Below, piece by piece: positions 7,280 through 15,946 of a DNA stretch of 33,579 bases. Below the pieces are notes generated by a model. It did no database searches, had not been told where the DNA came from, and worked only from the letters and a program-made list of their open reading frames with translations. This DNA comes from an uncultured Oscillospiraceae bacterium (GTDB lineage: Bacteria; Bacillota; Clostridia; Oscillospirales; JAAYXM01), in contig CAKUEM010000017.1 of the NCBI GenBank assembly GCA_934646115.1, forward strand, positions 1 to 33,579, in the 5' to 3' direction. Made by a program: the position numbers and the translations under genes. Each line of letters begins with the position of its first letter. Within the stretch, counting starts at the first letter, position 1.

Positions 7280-7981
7280 ATGGCAAGAGTATTCATCGGG
7301 GTAGGACACGGCGGAAGCGATTCCGGCGCAGTCGGAAACGGGCTTCGCGAATCGATCGTTAATTTGAACATGGCGCTTGCCATGAAGGCGGAGCTTGAGC
7401 GGCACGGCGTGACGGTCGGCATCTCGCGCGTGATCGACGAAGCCGATCGCCTTGCCGAGGAGATCGCCGAGGCAAACGCATTTCGCCCGGATTATGCGGT
7501 CGAGGTGCATAACAATTCGGGCGGCGGCGACGGATTTGAGGCGTATTATCAAACAAACAGCTATACCGCCGCATCGCGCCGGCTCGCGGTCAGCATCGAG
7601 ACCGAGGTCAAGGCGATCGGGCAGAATTCGCGCGGGGTCAAAACCCGGCTGGGCAGCTCGGGGCTGGATTATTATGCATGGCTGCGCGAGGTGAAGGCGC
7701 CCGCAGTCCTCTGCGAGGGCGCGTTTTTAGACAGCAGCGACTCTGCCATTATCAACACGTTTGAAAAGCAGCAGCGCTTTGGTATCGCCTACGCAAAGGG
7801 AACACTCGCTGTGCTCGGTATCGCGTGGCGACCGCCGTATGACCCGAACGTGCCGTCCGACTGGGCGCGCGCCGCGTGGGAGCAGGCGACCGCGCTGAAG
7901 ATTACAGACGGGCTGCGTCCGCACGATGATGCAACCAGAGAGCAGGTCATCGTGATGCTCAAACGCGCGGGCGCGTTCTAA
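7280..7981 (+). CDS. N-acetylmuramoyl-L-alanine amidase (Amidase_3) with C-terminal SLH-like motif, endolysin-like
   Basis: The product has 233 residues; the ATG at 7280 follows GTAGGAGGAATC. The Amidase_3 fold has the expected zinc ligands H10 (GVGHGG), E24 (LRES) and H77 (VEVHNNS), and the catalytic Glu is E146 (LCEGAFL). It cuts the amide bond between MurNAc and the stem peptide. There is no signal peptide. The last ~40 residues (DWARAAWEQA, ITDGLRP, TREQVIVMLKRAG) look like one SLH-type repeat, as found at the end of many Firmicute prophage lysins. No holin or phage genes are nearby, so it may be a domesticated lysin or be released by lysis. Divergent from the glycosylation operon. Confidence 0.88.
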   Translation: MARVFIGVGHGGSDSGAVGNGLRESIVNLNMALAMKAELERHGVTVGISRVIDEADRLAEEIAEANAFRPDYAVEVHNNSGGGDGFEAYYQTNSYTAASRRLAVSIETEVKAIGQNSRGVKTRLGSSGLDYYAWLREVKAPAVLCEGAFLDSSDSAIINTFEKQQRFGIAYAKGTLAVLGIAWRPPYDPNVPSDWARAAWEQATALKITDGLRPHDDATREQVIVMLKRAGAF

Positions 7982-8052
7982 CAAAAGCACAGAATACAAC
8001 ATGGAGGTAAAAAGCTTTTAACAAATAAACAGAAAGTTCTAACATACGGAGA

Positions 8053-8081
8053 TAGAAAACTTACATGAAATCCGCTATCAT
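8053..8081 (+). promoter_or_regulatory. Possible promoter of the Gfo/Idh/MocA gene
   Basis: TAGAAA (8053-8058), a 17-bp spacer and TATCAT (8076-8081). Both hexamers are imperfect. The start codon is 48 bp downstream. Confidence 0.4.
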
Positions 8082-8129
8082 ATCAGCAGAAGCGGGAAGC
8101 CGCAAAAGACGCGAAAGCGAGGAGTTAAC

Positions 8130-9191
8130 ATGAAAAAATTAAAAGTAGGACTGGTTGGCATCGGGCGCGGCACGGCGTATGGGCATATTTTTTCGAATCA
8201 TGAGCGAACCGAGGTGGTCGCCCTGTGCGACAGAGATGAGGAAAAGCTTGCCCAAAGCGCCGCGGATTTCGCGCTTTCCGATCAGCAGATCTTTACGAAT
8301 TATGAGGATTTTTTAAACGCGGATATCGATATCGTCGTGCTGGGAACGCCGATCCCGTTTCATGCGGATGAGGTGTGCAAGGCGCTTGCGATGAATAAGC
8401 ATGTGCTCTCCGAGGTGACGGCGGCAGATTCGATCGCGGCGTGCGAGCGGATCGTGCAGGCGGCGCGCCGCTCAAAGGGCAAGTACATGATGGCGGAAAA
8501 CTGCATTTATATGGAGTTTTGCGCCGAATGGAAGCGCCATATCGACGCGGGTCGGATCGGCACGCCGTTTTATGCCGAGGCGGATTATGTTCATGAAATT
8601 CGCGACCGCGTGCAGAATCAATGGCGCGCGCAGCGTGCGCCGCTGCATTATTGCTCGCATAGCTTAGGACCGGTTCTTTATTGGATGGACGATTATATTG
8701 TCCGGGCGACTGCATCGGGCAACCGCTCCACCATGCTCGAGCCGGCGACCCCGGGGAATATCGATATCCAGGTCGCGCTGTTTGAAACAAAAAAAGGCGC
8801 AACGATCAAGGTGCTGCGCAGCTCGGTCGCGCTTCGCCGTCCGGCGCTCTGCTCGTATGGAATTTACGGCACCAAGGGCTTTTTAGAATCCAGCCGCGTC
8901 GGATACGACGGGACAGGACGCCGCTATTTTGAGGGGATCGACCCCGCAACGACCGGGCGCGATATCACGAGCAGCACGATCAATCTGGATGCGCCGCAGG
9001 AGCTGCTGCTCAGCGACCATGGCACATCGGAATATTATCTCGTGCAGGACTTTTTGCGCGCGATCGAGGGGGATGAACAGCCGCCGATCGATATCGTGCG
9101 CGCAATGGACATGACGGTTCCGGGGCTTGTTGCGCATGACGCGGCGATGAAGGGCGGCGTCTGGATGGACGTGCCGCGCATTACCGATTAA
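8130..9191 (+). CDS. Gfo/Idh/MocA-family oxidoreductase
   Basis: The product has 353 residues; the ATG at 8130 follows GCGAGGAGTTAAC. The N-terminal Rossmann fold carries VGLVGIGRGTAYGH (~6-19) and binds NAD(P). The position of the family's EKP motif reads SEVTAADS (~95-102), so the usual Lys is Val; a related EVP-type variant exists in some subfamilies. The C-terminal domain (~125-353) is the alpha/beta sheet that binds a sugar or inositol substrate, with HYCSHSLGPVLYW as a likely active-site His segment. Substrate is unknown. The gene has its own strong terminator and no sugar-related neighbour, so context does not help. Confidence 0.87.
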   Translation: MKKLKVGLVGIGRGTAYGHIFSNHERTEVVALCDRDEEKLAQSAADFALSDQQIFTNYEDFLNADIDIVVLGTPIPFHADEVCKALAMNKHVLSEVTAADSIAACERIVQAARRSKGKYMMAENCIYMEFCAEWKRHIDAGRIGTPFYAEADYVHEIRDRVQNQWRAQRAPLHYCSHSLGPVLYWMDDYIVRATASGNRSTMLEPATPGNIDIQVALFETKKGATIKVLRSSVALRRPALCSYGIYGTKGFLESSRVGYDGTGRRYFEGIDPATTGRDITSSTINLDAPQELLLSDHGTSEYYLVQDFLRAIEGDEQPPIDIVRAMDMTVPGLVAHDAAMKGGVWMDVPRITD

Positions 9192-9197
9192 AAACAG

Positions 9198-9233
9198 AAA
9201 GACGGCGGAGTTTTATAAAACTCCGCCGTCTTT
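9198..9233. terminator. Bidirectional terminator, 36-bp perfect palindrome
   Basis: AAAGACGGCGGAGTTTTA is followed directly by its exact complement, ending CTTT, 7 bp after the oxidoreductase stop. The ends supply A and T tracts on both strands. Confidence 0.85.
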
Positions 9234-9298
9234 GCGGGCAAAACAGGACAGGCTGTGCACGAGAGCGTCAAAAATGGTGGGTAAGTGGGGCAAGGACG

Positions 9299-9871
9299 AT
9301 GCAAAAGCTGATTTCACAAGGGTTCATTCTTGTTGGGTATTGTATTTTCATCTTTTCAAGAGTTTGTAAAAATAAAGATAAAATACTGCTGACCGATAAT
9401 ATCTCAAGAGCCACTTTGCTGATTGGGTATATTTTGTTTGGCTCGATAAACGGAATAGAGAATGCGGTTTACAGTATTTTGCGCAATATCATCGGGAAGA
9501 TGCTGGAGCAGAAAAGCAAAATGTTCCAGATGATCGGATTTGTGGTCATGTCGATCTTGCTGATCGTGATGTATGGCCTATCCTTTGACGGCGTGCCCAC
9601 CGTGATGTTTATCCTGTTCGGGCTGATCAATTTATTTGCCGTGGTGTTTCTCAATGCGCAGGGCATTCGGCTGGGGACGGTATTGGCAACGATCTGCGCA
9701 ATGATTGCCTATTTGCTGATTGGAAGCTATGCAAGCGTTGCGGGCGAGGTGTTGTGCGGATTTGTTGCAACGGCAAGCTACCTGAAGGGGAGAAAGCGCG
9801 ACAGACAAGATGCTCTTCCCATAGAAAAATACGCTGTGCCGCGGGAAAAAAGAGAGGATGTTTTAGAGTAA
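9299..9871 (+). CDS. YgjV-like small integral membrane protein
   Basis: The product has 190 residues, with about five or six hydrophobic segments and a charged tail (~165-190). The arrangement is reminiscent of the YgjV family: GFILVGYCIFIFS, a KNKDK turn, LFGSINGIENAVYSILRNII, then helices around FVVMSILLIV and LINLFAVVFLNAQ. The function of that family is not established. The ATG at 9299 has only a poorly spaced AAGGA two bases upstream, so translation may be weak or start elsewhere. The first ~120 bases are about 33% G+C, far below the neighbours, while bases 9541-9600 are about 53%. This suggests foreign or mosaic origin. A terminator precedes the gene and another follows it. Confidence 0.65.
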   Translation: MQKLISQGFILVGYCIFIFSRVCKNKDKILLTDNISRATLLIGYILFGSINGIENAVYSILRNIIGKMLEQKSKMFQMIGFVVMSILLIVMYGLSFDGVPTVMFILFGLINLFAVVFLNAQGIRLGTVLATICAMIAYLLIGSYASVAGEVLCGFVATASYLKGRKRDRQDALPIEKYAVPREKREDVLE

Positions 9872-9894
9872 ATCGTGCTGTGATGCAAGCAGAA

Positions 9895-9928
9895 AGCGGT
9901 GGGTAAAAAAACCTGCCGCTTTTTCTTT
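9895..9928 (+). terminator. Terminator of the YgjV-like gene
   Basis: AGCGGTGGGT pairs with ACCTGCCGCT (two G-T wobbles) around six A's. TTTTCTTT follows. Confidence 0.75.
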
Positions 9929-9978
9929 GCTGATAATATAAGAAGAAACCTGCGCCTGCCAGCCTTTTGTGCATAACG

Positions 9979-10016
9979 TGCATATTTATGCCTAAATATG
10001 AATAAATCGATGTATA
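9979..10016. promoter_or_regulatory. Upstream ArgR/AhrC-type operator candidates
   Basis: Two AT-rich half-palindromic elements lie 50-85 bp upstream of the arg promoter. GCATATTTATGC (9980-9991) has perfect 5-bp arms. TATGAATAAA (9997-10006) begins a weaker site ending near GATGTAT. Both resemble ARG boxes (consensus core near ATGAAT-A/T-ATTCA). Multiple boxes at an arg promoter are normal for hexameric ArgR. No argR gene is in the window. Confidence 0.5.
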
Positions 10017-10061
10017 CACTGATGAAATATGCAAAAACAGCGAAAAAATCGCAAAAAAGTA

Positions 10062-10090
10062 TTGCATAAAGATTCAAACACTGCTATAAT
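10062..10090 (+). promoter_or_regulatory. Promoter of the arginine operon with overlapping ARG box
   Basis: TTGCAT (10062-10067), a 17-bp spacer and a perfect TATAAT (10085-10090). The -35 and the start of the spacer coincide with TTGCATAAAGATTCAA (10062-10077), a good match to the Bacillus AhrC box. A bound ArgR would block polymerase, which fits arginine repression. The leader to argG is only about 30 nt, leaving no room for a T-box or riboswitch. Confidence 0.75.
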
Positions 10091-10125
10091 CAGGAACAAC
10101 AAAAGAACATCGGGAGGAATCGAAC

Positions 10126-11343
10126 ATGGCACAGATTAAAAAAGCAGTGCTCGCGTATTCCGGCGGGCTGGATACATCGATCATCATTCCGTGGCTGAAA
10201 GAGAACTATGGCTGCGAGGTGATCGCAGTTGCGGCAGACGTCGGGCAGGGCAAGGAGCTGGACGGTCTGATCGACAAGGCGATCAAAACCGGCGCAAGCA
10301 AATGCTATATCGAGGACCTGCGGGAAGAGTTTGTGGATGAATATGTCATCCCGACCATGAAGGCGGGCGCGGTGTATGAGGGCAGCTATCTGCTCGGCAC
10401 ATCGTTTGCGCGCCCGATCATCGCAAAGCGTATCGTGGAGATCGCAAAAAAAGAGGGCGCGGATGCAATTTGCCACGGCTGCACCGGAAAGGGCAACGAT
10501 CAGGTGCGTTTTGAGCTTGCGATCAAGGCGTTTGCGCCGGATATCAAGATCATTGCGCCGTGGCGCGAGTGGGATTTAAAGAGCCGTGAGGAAGAGATCG
10601 CCTATGCCGAGGCGCGCAACATCCCGCTTGCCATCACGCGTGAGACCAATTATTCCAAAGACATGAACCTGTGGCATCTGTCGCATGAGGGGCTTGACCT
10701 TGAGGATCCGGGCAACGAGCCGGATTATGACAAGATCTTAGAGCTGGGCGTTACGCCGGAGAAAGCGCCGGATACGCCGACTTATATCGACATCGCGTTT
10801 GAAAAGGGCGTTCCGGTCGCGCTGGACGGCAAGAAAATGAAGCCGCTGGATATCATTCTGGCGCTCAATAAGCTGGGCGGCGCAAACGGCATCGGCATTG
10901 TGGACCTGGTGGAAAACCGCCTGGTCGGCATGAAGAGCCGCGGCGTGTATGAGACCCCGGGCGGAACGATCCTCTATAAGGCGCATGAATTTTTAGAAAC
11001 GCTCTGTCTCGACCGCGATACGCAGCATTTTAAGGCGCAAACCGCAATTCGTTTTGCAGAGCTTGTGTATTTCGGCCAGTGGTATACGCCGCTGCGCGAG
11101 GCGCTCTCCGCGTTTGTGGACAGCACGCAGGAGCGCGTGACCGGGCATGTGAAGCTCAAGCTGTATAAGGGCAATATTGTAAACGCCGGGATGTGGAGCG
11201 AATATTCGCTCTATGACGAAGAGATCGCGACCTTTGATGAGGACGAGGTCTATGACCAGAAGGACAGCGCCGGGTTTATCAATCTCTTTGGTCTTCCGAT
11301 CAAGGTTCGGGCGATGCTCGATCAGAAGAGAAACGGAAAGTAA
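10126..11343 (+). CDS. argG: Argininosuccinate synthase
   Basis: The product has 405 residues, full length. The ATG at 10126 has GGGAGGAA upstream. The ATP-pyrophosphatase P-loop is at residues 10-18 (AYSGGLDTS). Other family blocks are GTSFARPIIAKRIVEIA, CHGCTGKGNDQVRFEL and ETNYSKDMNLWHLSHEG. The enzyme joins citrulline and aspartate using ATP, in the cytoplasm. It is first in the operon here and lies directly behind the ARG-box promoter. A 67-bp gap with a hairpin separates it from argH. Confidence 0.98.
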   Translation: MAQIKKAVLAYSGGLDTSIIIPWLKENYGCEVIAVAADVGQGKELDGLIDKAIKTGASKCYIEDLREEFVDEYVIPTMKAGAVYEGSYLLGTSFARPIIAKRIVEIAKKEGADAICHGCTGKGNDQVRFELAIKAFAPDIKIIAPWREWDLKSREEEIAYAEARNIPLAITRETNYSKDMNLWHLSHEGLDLEDPGNEPDYDKILELGVTPEKAPDTPTYIDIAFEKGVPVALDGKKMKPLDIILALNKLGGANGIGIVDLVENRLVGMKSRGVYETPGGTILYKAHEFLETLCLDRDTQHFKAQTAIRFAELVYFGQWYTPLREALSAFVDSTQERVTGHVKLKLYKGNIVNAGMWSEYSLYDEEIATFDEDEVYDQKDSAGFINLFGLPIKVRAMLDQKRNGK

Positions 11344-11350
11344 GCGCATC

Positions 11351-11378
11351 GGGGCTGCATGCATCGCAGCCCCATTTT
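11351..11378 (+). terminator. Hairpin between argG and argH (partial terminator or processing site)
   Basis: GGGGCTGC and GCAGCCCC form an 8-bp stem (11351-11358 / 11366-11373) followed by ATTTTGC. The T-tract is short, so this more likely sets the argG to argH ratio or protects mRNA than ends the operon. No second promoter is obvious after it. Confidence 0.5.
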
Positions 11379-11409
11379 GCGCATCATCAGGGAAAAAGGA
11401 GCGGTTTTC

Positions 11410-12789
11410 ATGAAGCTTTGGTCCGGGCGGTTTCAGAAGGACGTGGACGGGCTGGTCAATGATTTCAACCAGTCGATCCAGTTTGACGCAAGAATGTATG
11501 AAGAGGATATCACGGGCAGCATGGCGCACGCTATGATGCTTGGGCGGCAGGGGATCATCGCCCCGTCCGAGGCGGAGAAGATCGTGCGCACATTGGGCGA
11601 GATCCTTGCGGATATCAAGGCGGGCAAGATCGAATTTTCGCTCGACAGCGAGGATATCCATATGAATATCGAGCGCATTTTAACCGAGCGCATCGGCGAT
11701 ACCGGCAAGCGCCTGCACACCGCGCGCAGCCGCAATGATCAGGTCGCCCTCGATCTGCGCATGAACCTGAAAAAAGAGGTGCTCGCCGTGCGCGAGCGCG
11801 TGCTTGCGCTGCAAAAGGCGCTCGCCGCGAAGGCGGAGCAGAATGTCGACGCGATCATGCCGGGCTATACGCATCTGCAGCGCGCGCAGCCGGTCTCTGC
11901 CGCGCATCACTTCATGGCGTATGGCGAGATGTTAAAGCGCGATGTCACGCGGCTTGAGGATTGCCTGCGCCGTATGGACTGCATGCCGCTCGGCAGCGGC
12001 GCGCTCGCCGCGACCACCTATCCGATCGACCGCGCGTTTGTGGCAGAGCAGCTCGGCTTTGCCGCGATCACGGAGAATTCGCTCGACGGCGTTTCTGACC
12101 GCGATTTTGTGATCGAATTTGCCGCCGCGCTTTCTATGATCATGATGCATTTGTCGCGCTTTTCCGAGGAGATCATCCTCTGGTGCTCTTGGGAATTCTC
12201 ATTTATTGAGTTAGACGATGCGTATTCCACCGGCTCGTCCATCATGCCGCAGAAGAAAAACCCGGATGTGGCAGAGCTTGTGCGCGGCAAAACCGGGCGC
12301 GTGTATGGCTCGCTCATGGGGCTGCTCACGATGATGAAGGGGCTTCCGCTCGCGTATAACAAGGATATGCAGGAGGACAAGGAGGCGATTTTCGACGCGG
12401 TCGATACCGTGAAGCTGTGCCTCGAGGTCTTTACCCCGATGTTTGAAACGATGACGGTGAAGAAGCAGAACATGCGCCGCGCCGCCGCCGGGGGCTTCAT
12501 CAACGCGACCGACTGCGCAGATTATCTGGTCAAAAAGGGCATGCCCTTCCGCGACGCGTATACGATCGTCGGGCGGCTGGTGAGCTATTGCATCGAAAAC
12601 GATAAAACGCTCGCAGCGCTTACGCTCGAGGAGTTTCACGGCATTTCGCCCGTGTTTGAAGAGGACGTGTATCAGGCGCTGGATCTGACCACCTGCCTAA
12701 ACGGGCGCTGCGTGCCGGGCGGTCCGGCGCAGCCGGAGGTCATGCGCCAAATCGCGCAGCTGCGCGCATTTATTGCAGAAAGAGAGTAG
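11410..12789 (+). CDS. argH: Argininosuccinate lyase
   Basis: The product has 459 residues, typical. The ATG at 11410 follows AAAAAGGAGCGG and gives the standard N-terminus MKLWSGRFQKD; an in-frame ATG at 11359 lies inside the preceding hairpin and is rejected. Fumarase-superfamily signatures are SEDIHMNIE, TARSRNDQVALD, and GSSIMPQKKNPD from residue 275, with the catalytic serine in this loop. It splits argininosuccinate into arginine and fumarate. Six bases separate it from argC. Confidence 0.98.
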   Translation: MKLWSGRFQKDVDGLVNDFNQSIQFDARMYEEDITGSMAHAMMLGRQGIIAPSEAEKIVRTLGEILADIKAGKIEFSLDSEDIHMNIERILTERIGDTGKRLHTARSRNDQVALDLRMNLKKEVLAVRERVLALQKALAAKAEQNVDAIMPGYTHLQRAQPVSAAHHFMAYGEMLKRDVTRLEDCLRRMDCMPLGSGALAATTYPIDRAFVAEQLGFAAITENSLDGVSDRDFVIEFAAALSMIMMHLSRFSEEIILWCSWEFSFIELDDAYSTGSSIMPQKKNPDVAELVRGKTGRVYGSLMGLLTMMKGLPLAYNKDMQEDKEAIFDAVDTVKLCLEVFTPMFETMTVKKQNMRRAAAGGFINATDCADYLVKKGMPFRDAYTIVGRLVSYCIENDKTLAALTLEEFHGISPVFEEDVYQALDLTTCLNGRCVPGGPAQPEVMRQIAQLRAFIAERE

Positions 12790-12795
12790 AACGCT

Positions 12796-13827
12796 ATGAT
12801 AAAAGCAGGAGTGATCGGCGCGACCGGGTATGGCGGCGTGGAGCTTTGCCGCCTGCTGCTGGGGCATCCGGAGGCGCGCCTCTGGAGGATTAGCTCGGTT
12901 TCGTTTGAAGGCAAGCGCATTTCGGATATTTATCCGATGCTGTATGGCGTTTGCGATGATACATTAGAGAATGAGGACACCGTGATCGCCGAGTGCGACG
13001 TGATTTTTGCCGCGCTGCCGCATGGCCTGTCGCAGCCGCTTGCAAAAACCTGCGTGGAGCATGGGCGCACGTTTATCGACCTGGGCGCGGATTTCCGGCT
13101 TGAGGAAGAGGCGGTGTATGAAAAGTGGTATGGCGGCGGCTTTGAGGACCGGGCGCTGCAGGACAGCGCGGTCTACGGCCTGTGCGAGCTCAACCGCGAG
13201 CGCCTGCGCGGCGCGCGGCTGATCGCAAACCCCGGCTGCTATCCCACGTCGATCGCGCTTGGTCTGTATCCCGCGCTGGCGCAGGAGCTGGTGTCGCCGC
13301 ATGGCATCGTGATCGATTCCAAATCCGGCGCGACCGGCGCAGGGCGCGGCCTTTCGCAGACCACGCATTTTACCGATTTAAACGAGGGCTTTGCGCCCTA
13401 TAAGGTCGGCTGTCACCGCCATACGCCCGAGATCGAGCAAACGCTCTCGCACATGGCGGGCGAGCCGGTGCGCGTGACGTTCGTGCCGCATCTGCTGCCG
13501 CTCAACCGCGGCATCGTTTCGACGATTTATACCGAAAAGGGCGCGCAGTCGCTTGCGGAGATCCACGCGCGCTATGTCGATTTTTATCAGAATGAGCCGT
13601 TTGTCACCGTGCTTCCGCTTGGCGCGTGCGCGAATCTGCGCAACGTCCGCATGACGAATATGTGCCAGATCTCCCTGCATGAGGACGCGCATACTGGGCG
13701 GCTGATCGTGGTGTCTGTGATCGATAATATGGTCAAAGGCGCTGCGGGGCAGGCGATCCAGAATATGAACCTTGCGTTTGGGCTGCCGGAGGATATGGGT
13801 CTGCCGCGCGTTGCGCCCGCGTTTTAG
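12796..13827 (+). CDS. argC: N-acetyl-gamma-glutamyl-phosphate reductase
   Basis: The product has 343 residues. The N-terminal NADP fold has VIGATGYGGVELCRLL. The catalytic Cys is C148 in ANPGCYPTS. A substrate-binding HRHTPEIEQ block and FVPHLLPLNRGI are also present. It reduces N-acetylglutamyl phosphate to the semialdehyde, the third step to ornithine. The ribosome binding site is weak (AGAGAG), suggesting coupling to argH, whose stop is 6 bp upstream. Confidence 0.97.
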   Translation: MIKAGVIGATGYGGVELCRLLLGHPEARLWRISSVSFEGKRISDIYPMLYGVCDDTLENEDTVIAECDVIFAALPHGLSQPLAKTCVEHGRTFIDLGADFRLEEEAVYEKWYGGGFEDRALQDSAVYGLCELNRERLRGARLIANPGCYPTSIALGLYPALAQELVSPHGIVIDSKSGATGAGRGLSQTTHFTDLNEGFAPYKVGCHRHTPEIEQTLSHMAGEPVRVTFVPHLLPLNRGIVSTIYTEKGAQSLAEIHARYVDFYQNEPFVTVLPLGACANLRNVRMTNMCQISLHEDAHTGRLIVVSVIDNMVKGAAGQAIQNMNLAFGLPEDMGLPRVAPAF

Positions 13828-13852
13828 GAAACCGTTTGTGGAGGAATCAGCT

Positions 13853-15067
13853 ATGAAAAAAATCTCAGGCGGCGTTTGCGCGCCAAAGGGGTTTCGCGCC
13901 GCCGGCGTGCATTGCGGCGTGCGCAAAAATAAAGACCGGCGCGACCTCGCGCTGATCGCATGCGAAAAAGACTGCACCGCCGCCGCGGTGTATACCAGAA
14001 ATCGGGTCAAAGCGGCGCCGGTTTATTTAAATATGAAGCATATGGAGAGCGGCAAAATGCGCGCGATCCTGTGCAACAGCGGCAACGCCAACGCCTGCGC
14101 GCCAAACGGAATGGCGGCGGCGCAGCGTATGTGCACGGCGGCGGGCGAGGCGCTTTCCGCCCCGGCAGAGAAGATTTTTGTCTGCTCAACCGGCGTCATC
14201 GGGGTCGAGCTAGACGTAACGCCGATCGAGCAGGCGATGCCCGCGCTGTGCGCGGCGCTCTCCGAGCAGGGCGGCGACGATGCGGCGCACGCCATTCTTA
14301 CCACGGATACGGTCAAAAAAGAGATCGCCGTCTCCTCGATCATCGGCGGGCGCGAGGTGCGCATCGGCGCGATCGCAAAAGGCTCCGGCATGATCCATCC
14401 GAATATGGGGACGATGCTCTGCTTCATCACGACCGACGCGGCGATCGAGCGCTCGCTGCTTGACCGCGCGCTGCGCGCCTGCGTGGATCGCACGTTTAAC
14501 CGCGTAAGCGTGGATGGCGACACGTCGACAAACGATACCGCGGTCATCCTCGCGTCTGCGCTCGCGGCAAATCCGCTGATCGCGGACGAGGGCGAGGAGT
14601 ATCAGGCGTTCTGCGCCATGCTGTATACCGTTTGCGAATATTTGGCGAAGGCGATCGCGCGCGACGGCGAGGGCGCGACCCGACTGGTCGCCTGCACGGT
14701 CTCCGGCGCGGCGGACGAGACGCACGCCGCGCGCCTTGCGAAATCCGTGATCTCCTCATCGCTGACTAAGGCGGCGATGTTCGGCGCGGACGCGAATTGG
14801 GGCCGCGTGATCTGCGCGATGGGCTATTCCGGCGAGGAATTTGATCCAGAGCAGGTCGAGATCTCCTTTGCGTCCTGCAAGGGCGAGATCACCGTGTGCC
14901 AAAACGGGCGCGGGCTTGCGTTTGATGAAATAAAGGCGAAGGACATCCTCTCGCAGGATGAGGTTGAGATCCGCGTTACATTGGCGGAGGGCAGCGCCTG
15001 CGCGACCGCGTGGGGCTGCGATTTGACCTATGATTATGTAAAAATCAACGGCGATTATAGAACTTAG
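13853..15067 (+). CDS. argJ: Glutamate N-acetyltransferase/ornithine acetyltransferase (ArgJ)
   Basis: The product has 404 residues. The ATG at 13853 is preceded by GGAGGAATCAGCT and gives the normal ArgJ N-terminus (GGVCAPKGFRAAGVHCG). ArgJ proteins cut themselves before a Thr in a conserved (A)TML motif. Here the block is MIHPNMGTMLCF, with Thr187 as new N-terminal nucleophile and Gly in place of the common Ala. The enzyme passes the acetyl group from acetylornithine to glutamate. Because no argA or argE is present in the operon, a recycling pathway through ArgJ is the natural reading. Whether it also uses acetyl-CoA cannot be told from sequence. Confidence 0.96.
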   Translation: MKKISGGVCAPKGFRAAGVHCGVRKNKDRRDLALIACEKDCTAAAVYTRNRVKAAPVYLNMKHMESGKMRAILCNSGNANACAPNGMAAAQRMCTAAGEALSAPAEKIFVCSTGVIGVELDVTPIEQAMPALCAALSEQGGDDAAHAILTTDTVKKEIAVSSIIGGREVRIGAIAKGSGMIHPNMGTMLCFITTDAAIERSLLDRALRACVDRTFNRVSVDGDTSTNDTAVILASALAANPLIADEGEEYQAFCAMLYTVCEYLAKAIARDGEGATRLVACTVSGAADETHAARLAKSVISSSLTKAAMFGADANWGRVICAMGYSGEEFDPEQVEISFASCKGEITVCQNGRGLAFDEIKAKDILSQDEVEIRVTLAEGSACATAWGCDLTYDYVKINGDYRT

Positions 15068-15079
15068 GGGGCGAATGCG

Positions 15080-15943
15080 ATGGATCAGCATCATATCGAG
15101 CGGGCGCAGATCTTAACCGAGGCGCTGCCGTATATCCAAAAATATACCAATAAAACCGTTGTGGTCAAATACGGCGGCAACGCCATGACGTCGGAAGAGC
15201 TGAAAACCGCGGTCATTCAGGATATCGTTCTGCTTTCGCTCGTCGGCGTGCATGTCGTCGTGGTGCATGGCGGCGGACCGGAGGTCAGCGCGATGCTCAA
15301 GCGCTGCGCGGTGGAGAGCGAGTTTGTAAACGGCTTGCGCCGCACCAGCGATGAGGCGATGGAGATCGTTCAGATGGTGCTGGCGGGCAAGGTGAATAAA
15401 GAGATCGTTTCGATCATCAACCACGCGGGCGGGCGCGCGGTCGGGCTTTGCGGGCTGGATGGCGGTCTGCTCAAGGCAAAGCCGCTCGGCGCGGAGTATG
15501 GTCGCGTGGGCGAGATCACGTCAGTCGACACCGCGATGGTGGAAGACGCGATGCGCTGCGGCTATATCCCCGTGATTGCAACGGTTGCGCAGGGCGAGGA
15601 CGGCAGCTATAATATCAACGCAGATACGGCGGCGGCATCGCTTGCCTCGGCGCTTGGCGCGGTCAAGCTCATGCTGCTGACCGATGTGGCGGGGCTTCTG
15701 CGCGATCCGCAGGACGATGGCTCGCTCATTCACGATCTAAATGTTTCAGAGATCCCGCGGCTTCAGCGCGAGGGGATCATCTCGGGCGGCATGATCCCCA
15801 AGGTCGCATGCTGCGTGGAAGCGGTGCGGCAGGGCGTGGCGCAGGCGAATATCGTCGATGGTCGCGTGCCGCATGCAATTTTGATGGAAATGCTGTCTGA
15901 CGAAGGGATCGGAACGCTGATCCATGGTGAAAGGTGCGTGTAA
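15080..15943 (+). CDS. argB: Acetylglutamate kinase
   Basis: The product has 287 residues. It has the amino-acid kinase fold with VVVKYGGNAM near residues 28-37, VVVHGGGPEVSAML near 58-71, and NINADTAAASLASALGA. An N-terminal helix (ERAQILTEALPYIQKY) precedes the fold; this helix is typical of hexameric, arginine-inhibited enzymes, so feedback inhibition by arginine is likely. It phosphorylates N-acetylglutamate. The ATG at 15080 follows AGGGGGCG, 12 bp after the argJ stop. Confidence 0.97.
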   Translation: MDQHHIERAQILTEALPYIQKYTNKTVVVKYGGNAMTSEELKTAVIQDIVLLSLVGVHVVVVHGGGPEVSAMLKRCAVESEFVNGLRRTSDEAMEIVQMVLAGKVNKEIVSIINHAGGRAVGLCGLDGGLLKAKPLGAEYGRVGEITSVDTAMVEDAMRCGYIPVIATVAQGEDGSYNINADTAAASLASALGAVKLMLLTDVAGLLRDPQDDGSLIHDLNVSEIPRLQREGIISGGMIPKVACCVEAVRQGVAQANIVDGRVPHAILMEMLSDEGIGTLIHGERCV

Positions 15944-15946
15944 CAG

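Noticed and set aside
10091..10125. T-box or riboswitch before argG
   Set aside because: Only about 30 nt separate the predicted transcription start from the gene, too short for either. ArgR-type control explains the region.
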